64,000 bases of DNA from the NCBI GenBank assembly GCA_030430205.1, contig JAUIGE010000010.1:1-64000 (forward strand), in the 5' to 3' direction. How positions within the stretch are numbered: position 1 is the stretch's first letter; each line of letters begins with the position of its first letter. The notes under the pieces are model-generated. The model was not told the DNA's origin, made no database searches, and saw nothing but the letters and a program-made list of their open reading frames with translations. This document shows positions 26,436 through 36,850 of the stretch, piece by piece. Source of the DNA: Bacteroidia bacterium. Its GTDB lineage: Bacteria; Bacteroidota; Bacteroidia; J057. Made by a program: the position numbers and the translations under genes.

Positions 26436-27879
26436 TACTCTTCTTCCTGTCTTTCAGGAGTTTCTTCACCGCGCGGGCGCGGTTTTCCTGCTCATCGAGG
26501 GAGTACTTTCTGATCTTGAGGCTTTTGCCTTTGATCTGCAAGGCTTCTTTTGACTTGCTTAGGACATAGTATGCCTGGGTCGGGATGTCTACGATACTGT
26601 AGGTATCATAGATGGTGATGGTGCCGATATGATCGGCTTCGATGCCTGTCTGAGCGATGAGAAAGCCTACGATATCGCCTTTGCGAATTTTGTCTTTCTT
26701 GCCTCTGGACAAATGGCATTTTGCCCATTTTTCATCCTCAGCGACTTTGGTATTTTGCTGATTGGCGGGTTCAAAATCTATGTAATATGCCCCCAGATCA
26801 ATCTCTTTGTGGTATTTTTTGATGTAAACATCATCCACTGAAGAGCTGATAAAATTGTAGACATTTCCTTTGCGGCCTGCGCGACCGGTACGGCCTACTC
26901 TATGCAGGTAGTAGTCGTATTTTTTGGGAATGGCCAGGTTGATGACGTTGGGGAGGTCGAGTATGTCGAGGCCACGGGCCGCGAGATCTGTCGCTACCAG
27001 GAAGCGGATGTGTCCCTCCTTGAAGCGCGTCAAAATATTGGCGCGCTCCTGCTGCTCCAGCGAGCCGTAGTAGGACTCGGCCATATATCCGCAATTGCGG
27101 AGAAAGCCTGTAATCGTCTGCACTTCTTCGCGCCTGCCGCAAAAAACAAGGGCTGTCTTGATCTTTTGACTTTGAATCAAACCCGCCAGATAAGCTGTCA
27201 GCTTGCCGTCCTTTACCGCCACCTTGTGAAATTTGATGCTTCTCAGCATTTCCTTGGGGTGCAGGCGGATCACTTTTACGGGCTTAATCAATTCTTTCAT
27301 TTGAGCTTCCGCTTCTTCAGATATGGTAGCTGAGAAAAAGCAGATTTGAAGCCTTTTGCGCAGGTGCATGCGAAAGGCTTCGTAGTCTTTCTGGAAGCCG
27401 CCTTCCAGCAATTTGTCGCCTTCATCCATGATGAAATATTTGATGTCTTTCCAGAAGAAATCAAATTTGATCGTGGACATGATGTCTTTCAGTCTGCCCG
27501 GCACAGCCACAACGATCTGCGCGCCTGAGCGCACCGCCTTCTCCGACTCAGCCATGCTCACGCCTCCGTAGACGCCTGCGACCTTTAGGTCATCGCCTTC
27601 ATAATAACTCCTCAGCGCGTCGATTACCTGAATCGCGAGTTCGCGGGAAGGCGCCATGATCAGCGCCTGTGTATTCTTTTTTTGCAGATTGAGTTGCGAG
27701 ATCAGCGGCAGGCCGTAAGCGGCAGTCTTGCCCGTACCCGTAGGGGCTTCAACGATCAGGTTGAAATATTGGAGGAAAAAGGGAATCACCTTTTCCTGTA
27801 CTTTGGTAGGTTTTTCAAAGTCAAGTGCTGGCAGCGCAGCCAGAACCCGCGGCGAAAGTGCGTATTTTGAGAATTTCAT
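26419..27879 (-). CDS. DEAD-box family ATP-dependent RNA helicase with DbpA-type RNA-binding domain
   Basis: 486 residues from ATG 27879; a TTG two codons earlier is also possible. Helicase motifs in order: Q-motif (FEKPTKVQ), I (APTGTGKT), Ia (PSRELAI), II (MDEGDKL, so DEGD in place of DEAD), III (SAT), V (ATDLAARGLDI) and VI (HRVGRTGRAG). Residues about 405-475 match the DbpA RNA-binding domain (KGDIVGFLIAQTGIEADHIG), which suggests a role in ribosome assembly by targeting rRNA. A C-terminal basic tail ends the protein. It is divergent from the membrane protein at 27917, with only 37 bases between starts. Confidence 0.93.
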   Translation of the reverse strand: MKFSKYALSPRVLAALPALDFEKPTKVQEKVIPFFLQYFNLIVEAPTGTGKTAAYGLPLISQLNLQKKNTQALIMAPSRELAIQVIDALRSYYEGDDLKVAGVYGGVSMAESEKAVRSGAQIVVAVPGRLKDIMSTIKFDFFWKDIKYFIMDEGDKLLEGGFQKDYEAFRMHLRKRLQICFFSATISEEAEAQMKELIKPVKVIRLHPKEMLRSIKFHKVAVKDGKLTAYLAGLIQSQKIKTALVFCGRREEVQTITGFLRNCGYMAESYYGSLEQQERANILTRFKEGHIRFLVATDLAARGLDILDLPNVINLAIPKKYDYYLHRVGRTGRAGRKGNVYNFISSSVDDVYIKKYHKEIDLGAYYIDFEPANQQNTKVAEDEKWAKCHLSRGKKDKIRKGDIVGFLIAQTGIEADHIGTITIYDTYSIVDIPTQAYYVLSKSKEALQIKGKSLKIRKYSLDEQENRARAVKKLLKDRKKSRKLED

Positions 27880-27916
27880 ATACAAATTTAATTTTTCCCT
27901 ACTTTCGCATGAAATT

Positions 27917-29482
27917 ATGCGTGGGAAAACTTACATCCGGAAAAGTTGGCAAGATGGCACTTTTTTGTTTCTGGGCCTGATGTATAGCCTTTTATTATTG
28001 CGATGGGGCTTTGCCATCGGGCGTGGAGATCATATCGAAATCCTGCCTTATGCCCTTTGGCTGAATGATCCCAGCCTGTATCCCCGCGACCTATTTCTGC
28101 AAAGCATCGTGGACATTGTGCCCAATGAGCGCTGGACCATCGCACAGATGCTGGCCCTGTGGGGCAAACAATTGGAAACCGGCATTTTTGTTTTTCACCT
28201 GCTTTCTTCCCTGCTGCTGCTTGCAGGTATGGACCGCTTGCTGCGCCATTTGATTCAGGATAAATACCTTGCCTGGATGACGATGGGGCTGGTTCTCATC
28301 CCCTTTTATCTATGGAATCCCGGCGCCAATGAACTCTATGGCAGCACTTTCACCGCAGCTTCCCCCGCCAAAGCCCTGGGAATGTGGGCGCTTTATTGCT
28401 GGCTGACCCGCAAAAACTACCTGATGGTTATTTTGCTGGTTTTCAGCAGCTTGATCCACCCCTTGGTGGGTTTACAATTGGCGATGCTGATATTCGGCGT
28501 GGAGTTTTTGCTCAACTGGAAAAAGCTTTTTTCACACAAAAACACGCTGCTTTTCCCCTTCCTCCTCTATATGCTGACGGGCTTTCTGTATATCCTTTGG
28601 ATAAAAATCAGCTATGGACAAACAGAAGCCACCCAGCCGGCAAAAGATTTTTTTGAACAGATTTTTGCCTTTCGGAATGGGCATCACTATATGCCCTCTC
28701 AATACCCGCTCAAAACCTGGTTTATGGCCGGATTGTGCTGGATCATGGCCTATTGGCAATGGAAAGACAAGCGGATTCGCTTGTGGCTGGTCCTGCTACT
28801 GCTCGGCTGTATCGCCTATACGATAGGCGTGGAAGTGCTGCGCAATCCGACTGTGGCGGCTTTTCAGTGGTTTAAGGTGAGTGTTTGGCTGAAAGTCCTG
28901 GGGATAGGTGCCATGGCGAAGATGGTGGGGGAAAGCGTGGGAGAAAGATTGAGAATGGGAGTGGTGATGAGGTTTGAGAAACAATTGTTGTTTCTGGCTT
29001 TGACCGCCGCATTGGCGGTATTGTTTTTTGCGACTTCTTACCTTCCGTGGAAGGTGCCCTTTGATTTTGGCAGGCAAAAGCAGGCCGATAGCCTGATAGC
29101 CATTTGCCTGGAGGCAAAGGAAAAAACGCCCAAAGACGCTTTATTCATCCATCCGATGGAGATCGCAGCTTTTAGCTATTATGCAGAAAGAGCGGTTTAT
29201 ATCAGCTACAAAGCAAATTTGAAACAAAATGCAGGAGCCAAAATCTGGAGCGATCGGGTGAAGGAAATATATGGATTGGATTTTCGCAAAAGCTATTTGA
29301 ATAAAGAAGCAAGCGCCAGAGAGGCATTTATGGCCCTGGACGAACCTGCACTTCAGGCCTTAAGGACACATCATATTAGCCATATTTTAAGCTACCGATC
29401 CCATCTTTTACCCGCAGAATGGCTGCTCGTCCACAACCAGGATTGGGCTATTTATGAGATTCCTCCAATAAATTTTGAATAA
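27917..29482 (+). CDS. Polytopic membrane protein, possibly GT-C-like
   Basis: 521 residues with about ten to eleven hydrophobic segments. After TM1, an extracytoplasmic loop holds GRGDHIEILPYALWLNDP then SLYPRDLF; an acidic residue in that first loop is typical of GT-C glycosyltransferases and of DUF6798-type proteins. A soluble C-terminal tail (about 400-521) follows the last segment. I start at ATG 27917 because the upstream part of the open frame is antisense to the helicase. Substrate unknown. Its stop lies 64 bases before the M43 protease start. Confidence 0.7.
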   Translation: MRGKTYIRKSWQDGTFLFLGLMYSLLLLRWGFAIGRGDHIEILPYALWLNDPSLYPRDLFLQSIVDIVPNERWTIAQMLALWGKQLETGIFVFHLLSSLLLLAGMDRLLRHLIQDKYLAWMTMGLVLIPFYLWNPGANELYGSTFTAASPAKALGMWALYCWLTRKNYLMVILLVFSSLIHPLVGLQLAMLIFGVEFLLNWKKLFSHKNTLLFPFLLYMLTGFLYILWIKISYGQTEATQPAKDFFEQIFAFRNGHHYMPSQYPLKTWFMAGLCWIMAYWQWKDKRIRLWLVLLLLGCIAYTIGVEVLRNPTVAAFQWFKVSVWLKVLGIGAMAKMVGESVGERLRMGVVMRFEKQLLFLALTAALAVLFFATSYLPWKVPFDFGRQKQADSLIAICLEAKEKTPKDALFIHPMEIAAFSYYAERAVYISYKANLKQNAGAKIWSDRVKEIYGLDFRKSYLNKEASAREAFMALDEPALQALRTHHISHILSYRSHLLPAEWLLVHNQDWAIYEIPPINFE

Positions 29483-29546
29483 ACGTCCGCCTTTGGAATC
29501 AGAATTGCACTTACAGTACTTCAACGGTCAGACGAAAACAGTGAAC

Positions 29547-32500
29547 ATGAAGAAACAGCTACTCCTTTTTCTGGGCATTATGCCCTTTATGCTTTTTGCC
29601 CAGAAAACTCCCATTGGAACGCCCCAGACAGCTCCGCATCTCAAAAATAAAGTTAAATCTACCCAGGATATCATGGGTTTTAGCTGGCTTGAGGAGGGGA
29701 AATATGAGGAAAAACGCATAGGCACGACCCGCGTGCTGGTCCCACATCAGGCAGGCCAAAGCCTGCGAACCGCCGCATTTGGGCAGCCCTTGCTGCCCCG
29801 TCAGGCGCAGAATCAGCGCCAGTTACCGCTAAGCCCCAACGGCAAACTGCTTTCGCCGGAAGGCTACGAAGTGGACTTCGTCGTGCCGCGCAGCAACCTC
29901 CAGCATGGCGGCTGCCTGACGCCGGTTCCCGTCGTCAACTTCTCGGGAAGTTCCCGGGCCAACTGCCCGGTATCTGTGCCCTGCGACAGCGCCGTCAACC
30001 GCGATGCCGCCATCCCCATGCTGGGCGATCCCATCAAAAACTTCAAATTACGCTGGACAGTGGTAGGATCCACCGCGGGCAACTTTCCCATCAACCAGGC
30101 AGGCATAGACAGCCTGATGAGTGAGCTCAATGCGCATTATTCGCCCTGGCTTGTACAGTTTTGCACCGAAGGCGCACATTTTGTCACCAATGCCACCCTG
30201 GCAGATATAGAGCCATTTTCAGAAGACTTCAACCTCAAAACCACTTTGGGAGACAGCAGCCAGCAGCTGATCAACATTTATGTGGTTGAAAATATCCAGA
30301 TTGCAGGCACGCCTGCCAACCAGATCATCGCGGGCTACGCCAAATTTCCCTACGATGTAGGGGGTGGCACCGACATACAAGGCGGCATAGTGCTGAGTTC
30401 AGCCGGAACGCCCGCCGGTGTCTTTGCCCTGACCCATGAGATGGGTCATGTTTTTGGACTGGAGCACACCTTCCGGGGCGTGAGTGAAGTATCGAGCTGT
30501 ACAGCTTGTTATGAGTCCGTAACCTCCGCCAACGGCTCCTCTTCCAATGGCGATACCGAAGGCGATTGGTGCAGTGACACCAACCCGCATCCCGTCAAGA
30601 CGGGCCAGTGTTTTGATCCGATTGATCCCAACAATAGCTGTGACCTCTTCCCCTGGAACAATACGCCCCGCAACAACTTCATGTCCTACTCAGGCTGTAC
30701 CAACACCTTCACCAGCCAGCAGGCGGGACGCATGCACTGCATGATTGACTCCTATCTGGGCAGTTGGCTGGCCTATGGCAACAGTTTTTGCAACAGCCTG
30801 CCGCCTGTGGCGGATTTCAGGGGCACGCCTGTGCGCTATGTAGCGCCAGCCCATGTGACCTTTACAGACCTGTCAAGCACGGCTTTTCCTATTTCAACCT
30901 GGAACTGGAGTTTTGATATGGGAGCTGTAGGCGGTGTAAGCCCGGCCACTTTTTCCGGTCAGACACCACCCGTGGTAACTTATACCCTTCCAGGGCTTTA
31001 CACAGTAAAACTAGTCGTATCCAATGCCAATGGCGCGGACAGCGTCACCAAGATATCCTATATCGAGGTGCTCGCCTCCTCGACAGATTGTGATACACTG
31101 GACAGCCAGTGGCTGCTCCCTACCAATACGCCCTCCAGATTTACCTGGACCATGGCTCCTGCAAGTGGCTATGTAACGGGTGTACCCAATTTTTACAATT
31201 GGTCACAGACGGGCATTTATTCGCAGAATACCAACTGGTATGAGCGTTTTACGGCGCCGACGCCGGGAGCGAGTCAGGTGGGCGCTGTGCGCCTGGGGAT
31301 AGGCGGATTTGTGGATGCTGACAGCAGCATGGATATAGATGTCTATGTCTATGATGATGACGGCTTTGGTGCGCCTGACATCAATGCAGGGCCCGTTGGC
31401 GGGATCACCGGACTGGAAGTCTACCGTATAGGACTTCCCCAAACCTTTTTAACAGAAATTTGGCTCGTCTTTGATACCCTGGTTACGCCTGCTACCACCA
31501 ATTTCCATGTAGGGGTAGAGATGAATGGCTTTAACTCCACCGACCGTCTGATCCTTCAAAGTTCCACGATAGGAGAAGGCGAAGCTGATGCTTCCAATCA
31601 CTGTATGCCTACTTTTTACAATTATTTTTCAGATGATGGGATAGATTTTGACTTGCATATCGTGCCTATGCTCGGCGAGTGGCCTGCGATCTTCAATGCA
31701 ACAGGTTTTGGGCAAAGCTCCAGTTGTGATACAACTTTTGTCCTGCTGACAGACACGATTCTTTTCAACCAGACGATGGTAAATGCCTCTTTTGTACTGG
31801 ATGATGGGCGCAATATTTCGACAAATACAGTCTCGGATTTGGACACCTTATTTGTCCTGTTTACTGAGCCGGGGCCTGTCACAGGCTATGTAGCCACAGT
31901 CAATGAATGTGGAAGGGTGGACACCTTTAATTTTACCATCAGCTACCTTTTTAATGAGACACCGGATCCCGATTTTACGATTGCCCAGACCAATCCGGTC
32001 TGCATCAGTATACCTGGAGTGGATTTCACTGCTACGCCAGTTCCCTCCGCGTCCATTGCTACCTATAGCTGGGATTTTGGAGATGGAGGCTCAGCAGGGC
32101 CACTTGCCGGCAATACCGTCAACCATATCTATACCGTACCGGGCAATTACTATGTTAGCCTCACGGTGGAAGACACGCTGGGCTGTATCGGTACTGAGCA
32201 AAAGCTCAATTTTATCAATGCCGTGGATTGCTCAGTAGTAGCTCCCCAGGCGGGCTTTAGTTACTCGCCCCAATCGGCCTGCGCCTTGCAGGTGGTTAAT
32301 TTCACGGATACCAGTGTTGCCACTGCCAATCCTACTACCAGCTGGTTGTGGAGTTTTGGAGATGGCAGTTTTTCTACCCTTCAAAACCCTTCTCATACTT
32401 ACAACAGCACCGGCACCTTCACGGTGACGCTCACCGCAGGCAATGCAGGCGGGTCTACTTCTGCCAGCACGACTGTCACGGTGGGCAATTGCCCCTTTGC

Positions 32501-33041
32501 GACGGAGATAGTGCTGAGCGCCCAGACGCTGGGCGGAGACGTAGGCCTCTCCTGGGAGACGACTTCTACAGGCGAAGGCCTGGAGTTCTCGGTCGAGCGA
32601 TCGCTCGATGGAAGCATCTTTGAGCGCCTGGACATCCTGACCGGCGGAAGTTCCTTCCGCTACGCCTACTGGGACCCTGCTCCGGGCGTCAAACGCCTTT
32701 TTTACCGCCTGTATATTTTGGACGCCAATGGCGAATCCAGCTATTCCAATACCGTCGAAGTTATGTTCGACGAGTCTGATGCGCTGTGGGTATGGGTTTC
32801 ACCCAATCCTGTACAAAAACAGGAAAAGCTGATTGTTTCCAGTTACCTGGCTCATGCCGGTGGTATCCGCCTGATTTTACGCAATACGCTCGGGCAGGAA
32901 GTTCTGTACCAGGAGATTTCATCAGCCCAGGGCAAGCAGCGAAATCAACTATTGCTCAATGGTTTAGCTCCCGGCATTTACTACCTCGAAGCTATCACGG
33001 ACAAGGGAGAAAAACAGGTGGTGAAAATTGTGAAGAATTGA
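29547..33041 (+). CDS. Secreted M43 (cytophagalysin/pappalysin-type) metalloprotease with PKD domains and T9SS tail
   Basis: 1164 residues from ATG 29547, chosen because it begins a clear signal peptide (MKKQLLLFLGIMPFMLFAQ). The zinc site HEMGHVFGLEH (about residues 296-306) and the Met-turn NFMSYSGC (about 377) are those of family M43. Three PKD-like domains follow: WNWSFDMG (about 453), YSWDFGDGG (about 840) and WLWSFGDGS (about 935). A beta-sandwich region lies between the first and the last two. The end (VSPNPVQKQEKLIV ... LNGLAPGIYYLEAI) is a type A sorting domain. It is an extracellular or surface protease; its end is only six bases from the convergent LytTR regulator. Confidence 0.93.
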   Translation: MKKQLLLFLGIMPFMLFAQKTPIGTPQTAPHLKNKVKSTQDIMGFSWLEEGKYEEKRIGTTRVLVPHQAGQSLRTAAFGQPLLPRQAQNQRQLPLSPNGKLLSPEGYEVDFVVPRSNLQHGGCLTPVPVVNFSGSSRANCPVSVPCDSAVNRDAAIPMLGDPIKNFKLRWTVVGSTAGNFPINQAGIDSLMSELNAHYSPWLVQFCTEGAHFVTNATLADIEPFSEDFNLKTTLGDSSQQLINIYVVENIQIAGTPANQIIAGYAKFPYDVGGGTDIQGGIVLSSAGTPAGVFALTHEMGHVFGLEHTFRGVSEVSSCTACYESVTSANGSSSNGDTEGDWCSDTNPHPVKTGQCFDPIDPNNSCDLFPWNNTPRNNFMSYSGCTNTFTSQQAGRMHCMIDSYLGSWLAYGNSFCNSLPPVADFRGTPVRYVAPAHVTFTDLSSTAFPISTWNWSFDMGAVGGVSPATFSGQTPPVVTYTLPGLYTVKLVVSNANGADSVTKISYIEVLASSTDCDTLDSQWLLPTNTPSRFTWTMAPASGYVTGVPNFYNWSQTGIYSQNTNWYERFTAPTPGASQVGAVRLGIGGFVDADSSMDIDVYVYDDDGFGAPDINAGPVGGITGLEVYRIGLPQTFLTEIWLVFDTLVTPATTNFHVGVEMNGFNSTDRLILQSSTIGEGEADASNHCMPTFYNYFSDDGIDFDLHIVPMLGEWPAIFNATGFGQSSSCDTTFVLLTDTILFNQTMVNASFVLDDGRNISTNTVSDLDTLFVLFTEPGPVTGYVATVNECGRVDTFNFTISYLFNETPDPDFTIAQTNPVCISIPGVDFTATPVPSASIATYSWDFGDGGSAGPLAGNTVNHIYTVPGNYYVSLTVEDTLGCIGTEQKLNFINAVDCSVVAPQAGFSYSPQSACALQVVNFTDTSVATANPTTSWLWSFGDGSFSTLQNPSHTYNSTGTFTVTLTAGNAGGSTSASTTVTVGNCPFATEIVLSAQTLGGDVGLSWETTSTGEGLEFSVERSLDGSIFERLDILTGGSSFRYAYWDPAPGVKRLFYRLYILDANGESSYSNTVEVMFDESDALWVWVSPNPVQKQEKLIVSSYLAHAGGIRLILRNTLGQEVLYQEISSAQGKQRNQLLLNGLAPGIYYLEAITDKGEKQVVKIVKN

Positions 33042-33047
33042 ATCCTC

Positions 33048-33788
33048 TCATCCTCCCAATTTCCGCATCAGCTCATCCTTGCGGCTCTCAGCCACGGGCA
33101 GCTCTGTGCCATCGGCGAGGAAGAGGATGCCGCCTTTTTTGCGGCGCTTGTACTCGCGGATTTGGGCGAGGTTGATCAGGTGGGACTGATGGATGCGGAC
33201 GAAGCCATTTTCCCCTAAAAGCTCTTCATAGACTTTGAGGGTGCGCGAGATCGTGAGTTTTTTGTGGGTATCGAGGAAAAAGTGGGTGTAGTTGCGGTCC
33301 GCTTCACAGCGGATGATATTTTTGAGTTCGACGACTACAAAGCCCTCCAAAGTAGGCAGCACGATGCGGCCATATTGGGCATTGAGGGCATCTTTGAAGA
33401 TTTCAAGCTGCATGGCAGGCTTTTCTGCCTTGTGTTTTTCTGCCAGCCGCTCCACGGCTGCCTGCAATTCATCCACATCTACCGGCTTTTGCAGGTAGTC
33501 CAGGGCCGAAAATCGAATCGCCCGAATGGCGTATTCATTGTAGGCTGTAACGAAAATGATTTCGAAATCCACCGCATCCAGGGCCTGCAGGATGTCAAAT
33601 CCACTTCCTGGATTCAGGCGAATATCCAAAAACACCAGATCGGGTTCCTTCTCTTTGATCACAGCGATGCCGCTTTTGATGCTATCTGCTTCGCCGACTA
33701 TTTCTACTTCCGGGCAAAAGGCTTCGAGCAGGCCACGCAAGGTGATGCGGGCATTTTCTTCGTCGTCGATGAGGATGGTTTGGATCAT
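33048..33788 (-). CDS. LytTR-family response regulator
   Basis: 246 residues. The receiver domain has the acidic pair DDE (8-10), phospho-acceptor Asp55 (LVFLDIRL) and the KP of LQKPV. The C-terminal LytTR DNA-binding domain (about 140-246) shows RCEADRNYTHFFLDTHKK and FVRIHQSHLINLAQI. LytTR regulators bind short direct repeats upstream of target genes. It starts five bases after the propeller kinase and is clearly its partner. Confidence 0.95.
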   Translation of the reverse strand: MIQTILIDDEENARITLRGLLEAFCPEVEIVGEADSIKSGIAVIKEKEPDLVFLDIRLNPGSGFDILQALDAVDFEIIFVTAYNEYAIRAIRFSALDYLQKPVDVDELQAAVERLAEKHKAEKPAMQLEIFKDALNAQYGRIVLPTLEGFVVVELKNIIRCEADRNYTHFFLDTHKKLTISRTLKVYEELLGENGFVRIHQSHLINLAQIREYKRRKKGGILFLADGTELPVAESRKDELMRKLGG

Positions 33789-33793
33789 GTTCT

Positions 33794-36700
33794 TTATCCT
33801 ATTGGGATTTGCAATTCCACCTTGGTGCCCAAAGCCTTGCCCTGATCATCCTCCAAATCATGGATTTTGATACTCGCTTTTTGGCGCCCCTTGATGTTGA
33901 GACCTTGCAGCCGCTCACGTGCGAGGGCCATGCCCCGGGATTCGTGTTTCATGCTGGAACGTGCCTTGAGCTCTGCTGATTTTTTTCGGCCGATGCCATT
34001 GTCTTCGATATTGATCAGCAGATAGCTCGTCCGGTAATGAAAGCTCAGGATGATATGACCGGGTTTTTCGGCGGGCATCAGACCATGCCAGATGGCATTT
34101 TCGACATAAGGCTGTATCAGCATGGTAGGTATTTCCATGCTAAAGGGGTCGATTTCTTTGTCGATACGGATATCATAGGTGAAAGGAAAACGTACCCGCA
34201 ACTGTTCCAGGCTAAGGTAAAGCTCCAGGGTCTGCATCTCATCCTCGATGGTGATGGCGTTTTGGCGTGCCTGGTGCATCACGCGCCGGATGAGCTTGCC
34301 AAAGCGGGAGATATAGCGAATGGCTTGATTGTTTTCCTTTTCGATGAGAAAGCGCTGGATAGAGTTGAGTGAATTGAAGGTGAAATGGTGGTCAAACTGG
34401 GCCGCAAGGGCCTCCTGCTTGGCGAGGGCTGCCTTGTAGCGCAGCAGGGTGTTTTCGCGGCGGTTGAGCCGCCGGGTACGGATATAGACGAGCAGGCTGA
34501 GCAGAAAAAGGGCGGATCCAATTGTGAGAATTTTGAACCAGCTTTTTTGCACCAGCAAAGGGCGTATATGCAAATGGATTTGCCGGATGTCCGGAGCAGC
34601 GAAGCTGTTGGAATTGCTGGCCATGATTTCCAGGGTATAGCGCCCTGGTGAGAGGTCCGTATAGCGGGTGGTAGGAAGGCGCGTGGGCGCACTCCACTCC
34701 TCCTCAAAGCCCAGCAGGCGGTATTTATAGCGCGTTTCTCCTATGCGCGAAAAGTCAAAAGCGGAAAAGCTGAACTCCAGCACCTGGTTTTGGTCGAAGG
34801 AAAAGACAATGCTGTCCATGGCTTCCAGGGCCTTTTTTCGCTGAAAATCCTCTCCCGAAATGCGAAAAGAGGTCAGTCTGACCTCCAGCATAGGCTTCTT
34901 CGGCTCGGCAGGGATTTCCCATGGGCGAAAACAAACAAAGCCATTTCTGCCCCCAAAAAACATTTCCCCATCCTCCGCTTCAAAAAAAGCGCCTGAGTCA
35001 AACTCATTGCTCATCAGCCCATCTGCCTGGGTGAAGGAGTTGAAGCGCTCGGTGCGGGGATTAAAACGCGCAATGCCGTAGTCTGTACTCAACCAGAGCT
35101 GGTTTTGCCCATCTTCCAATATGCCATAGACATGGTTTCCCGGCAAGCCATGCACCTGGCCATAACGCCGGGAGCTTTTATTGATCGGATCAAAGCGGGC
35201 CAGTCCCCCGCCCCATAAACCCAGCCAGATTTGCCTTTTTTCATCTATATGCAGGTCAAAAACATTCATGCTCTCTGGATGCCCCTGCGCCTGAAATAAT
35301 TGCGTATGGAGGATGCTGTCGGTGCATACATCATGGAAAAAAAGACCCTGATTGCAGGCAATCCAAACATGGCAACTGTCCTGGAATTGAAAATCCCAGA
35401 TGTAAGGAAGGGTATTGGGAAGGGTATGGGACGGGAGCCGCTCAAAAGTTAGCTTTTGCTTTTGCCCTTCTTTCAGGAAGTACATACTTCTTCCTGCAAT
35501 CCACAGGCCACCTCCAGGCCCTTCATTTATCCGGCGGATGCTCCCATTCTGATCTGCCATTCTTTCAAAGGAAAAATCCCCCGGCTGAGGTGGAGAAAAG
35601 CGAATCAATTTATTGTTCAAACTGCCCACCCAAATGTTATTTTGCTGATCTTCATACAAAGACCTGATGGCCTGATCGGGCAATTCGTCTTTCATGTGCC
35701 GAATCAACTTGCGGCTTTTTGCATCAAAAATAAAAATCCCCTGGTTGGTTCCGGCCCAGATTTGGGCCCGGTTGCGGGTTTTGAGCAAGGCATAGACCGT
35801 CAGGCTGTTTTTATCCACCCCAAAACGGTGGTGATCAAATGCGTCAAAGCTTTGGCCTGGGCTCAGTTGGACGGCATTCAATCCGCCTCTTTCTGTGCCA
35901 ATCCAGACATTGGCTTGCCGGTCTTCATAGAGGCAATTGATTTCATTGGACGAAAGCGAACTGGAAACGACAGGGTCATGACGGACCAGTTGAATGCTGG
36001 CTTCCCCCGCAGCGCGGTGATACAGCCCCTCGGATGTGCCCATCCAGACGCCCCCCTTGCTGTCAGCCAGCAGAGCGGTAATCTTTTGTGTAGGCCAGCC
36101 CTCCTGCTTTTGTAATTTGCCCTGAGCATATACATACAATCCATCATTCGCTGCCATCCACATCTCTCCATCCGGGCCTTTGGCGAGGGTAAAAATTTTC
36201 TTTTCCCAAAGCTGCTCCAAGACAGGAAAAATCTCCTGTGGAGGATACACTTCCATGCTTTCGGGTTCAAACAAAATCAATTTTTTATCCCTGATAACCC
36301 ACCAATAACGGCCTGTATTGACTACTTTATTCATACTGATGGGCAAACCTTCCTGAAATCCGTTTTCTTCATCCTCCCGGTAAATGGCATTGTAGGGAGA
36401 AAAAAGCTGGTGGGAAGCCCACAGGCGGTTTTGCTTATCAAATTCGAGGGAGGTAAAGCGGGCGCCGCAGGGCATCCGAGCTTCACAATTTGCGAGGAAA
36501 GGCTCAAAACGATCTTTTGAACGGAGGTAGTGATCGAGGCCTGCTTCTGTTCCCACCCATAGCTCTCCCCGGCTATTTTCATTGATGGCATAAATGGTTC
36601 CATGGGTCAGGCTAAGGGGGTCCATGGCATCAAAGATGTAATTGCGGAAGCGATAGCCATCGTATCGGCTAAGGCCATTCCAGGTACCCAACCAGAGATA

Positions 36701-36847
36701 GCCGTAGCTATCCTGGTATATGGTATTGACGGCGATATGTGCAAGCCCATCTTCTGTACTGAAATGCCTGAAGCGGTAACCATCCTGCTGGCTGTAGGCC
36801 AGAGAGAAGAGGAGAATGAACAGTGTATGGAAGGAAAAGGCCTTCAT
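33794..36847 (-). CDS. Two-component propeller sensor with LytS-type histidine kinase
   Basis: 1017 residues. After a signal peptide, Reg_prop blades repeat over about residues 25-640 (GYLWLGTWNGLSRYDG, GELWVGTEAGLD, GGVWMGTSEGLY, ANVWIGTERGGL and others), forming one or two periplasmic propellers. A Y_Y_Y domain (about 660-755) and one membrane segment (about 765-785) follow. The kinase part is the His_kinase family: FDHHFTFNSLNSIQRF, with the phospho-acceptor near 820, in place of the commoner NPHFxFN, and the ATPase motif DNGIG. It lies in an operon with an exported protein upstream (four-base gap) and the LytTR regulator downstream (five-base gap). Confidence 0.94.
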   Translation of the reverse strand: MKAFSFHTLFILLFSLAYSQQDGYRFRHFSTEDGLAHIAVNTIYQDSYGYLWLGTWNGLSRYDGYRFRNYIFDAMDPLSLTHGTIYAINENSRGELWVGTEAGLDHYLRSKDRFEPFLANCEARMPCGARFTSLEFDKQNRLWASHQLFSPYNAIYREDEENGFQEGLPISMNKVVNTGRYWWVIRDKKLILFEPESMEVYPPQEIFPVLEQLWEKKIFTLAKGPDGEMWMAANDGLYVYAQGKLQKQEGWPTQKITALLADSKGGVWMGTSEGLYHRAAGEASIQLVRHDPVVSSSLSSNEINCLYEDRQANVWIGTERGGLNAVQLSPGQSFDAFDHHRFGVDKNSLTVYALLKTRNRAQIWAGTNQGIFIFDAKSRKLIRHMKDELPDQAIRSLYEDQQNNIWVGSLNNKLIRFSPPQPGDFSFERMADQNGSIRRINEGPGGGLWIAGRSMYFLKEGQKQKLTFERLPSHTLPNTLPYIWDFQFQDSCHVWIACNQGLFFHDVCTDSILHTQLFQAQGHPESMNVFDLHIDEKRQIWLGLWGGGLARFDPINKSSRRYGQVHGLPGNHVYGILEDGQNQLWLSTDYGIARFNPRTERFNSFTQADGLMSNEFDSGAFFEAEDGEMFFGGRNGFVCFRPWEIPAEPKKPMLEVRLTSFRISGEDFQRKKALEAMDSIVFSFDQNQVLEFSFSAFDFSRIGETRYKYRLLGFEEEWSAPTRLPTTRYTDLSPGRYTLEIMASNSNSFAAPDIRQIHLHIRPLLVQKSWFKILTIGSALFLLSLLVYIRTRRLNRRENTLLRYKAALAKQEALAAQFDHHFTFNSLNSIQRFLIEKENNQAIRYISRFGKLIRRVMHQARQNAITIEDEMQTLELYLSLEQLRVRFPFTYDIRIDKEIDPFSMEIPTMLIQPYVENAIWHGLMPAEKPGHIILSFHYRTSYLLINIEDNGIGRKKSAELKARSSMKHESRGMALARERLQGLNIKGRQKASIKIHDLEDDQGKALGTKVELQIPIG

Positions 36848-36850
36848 GGG

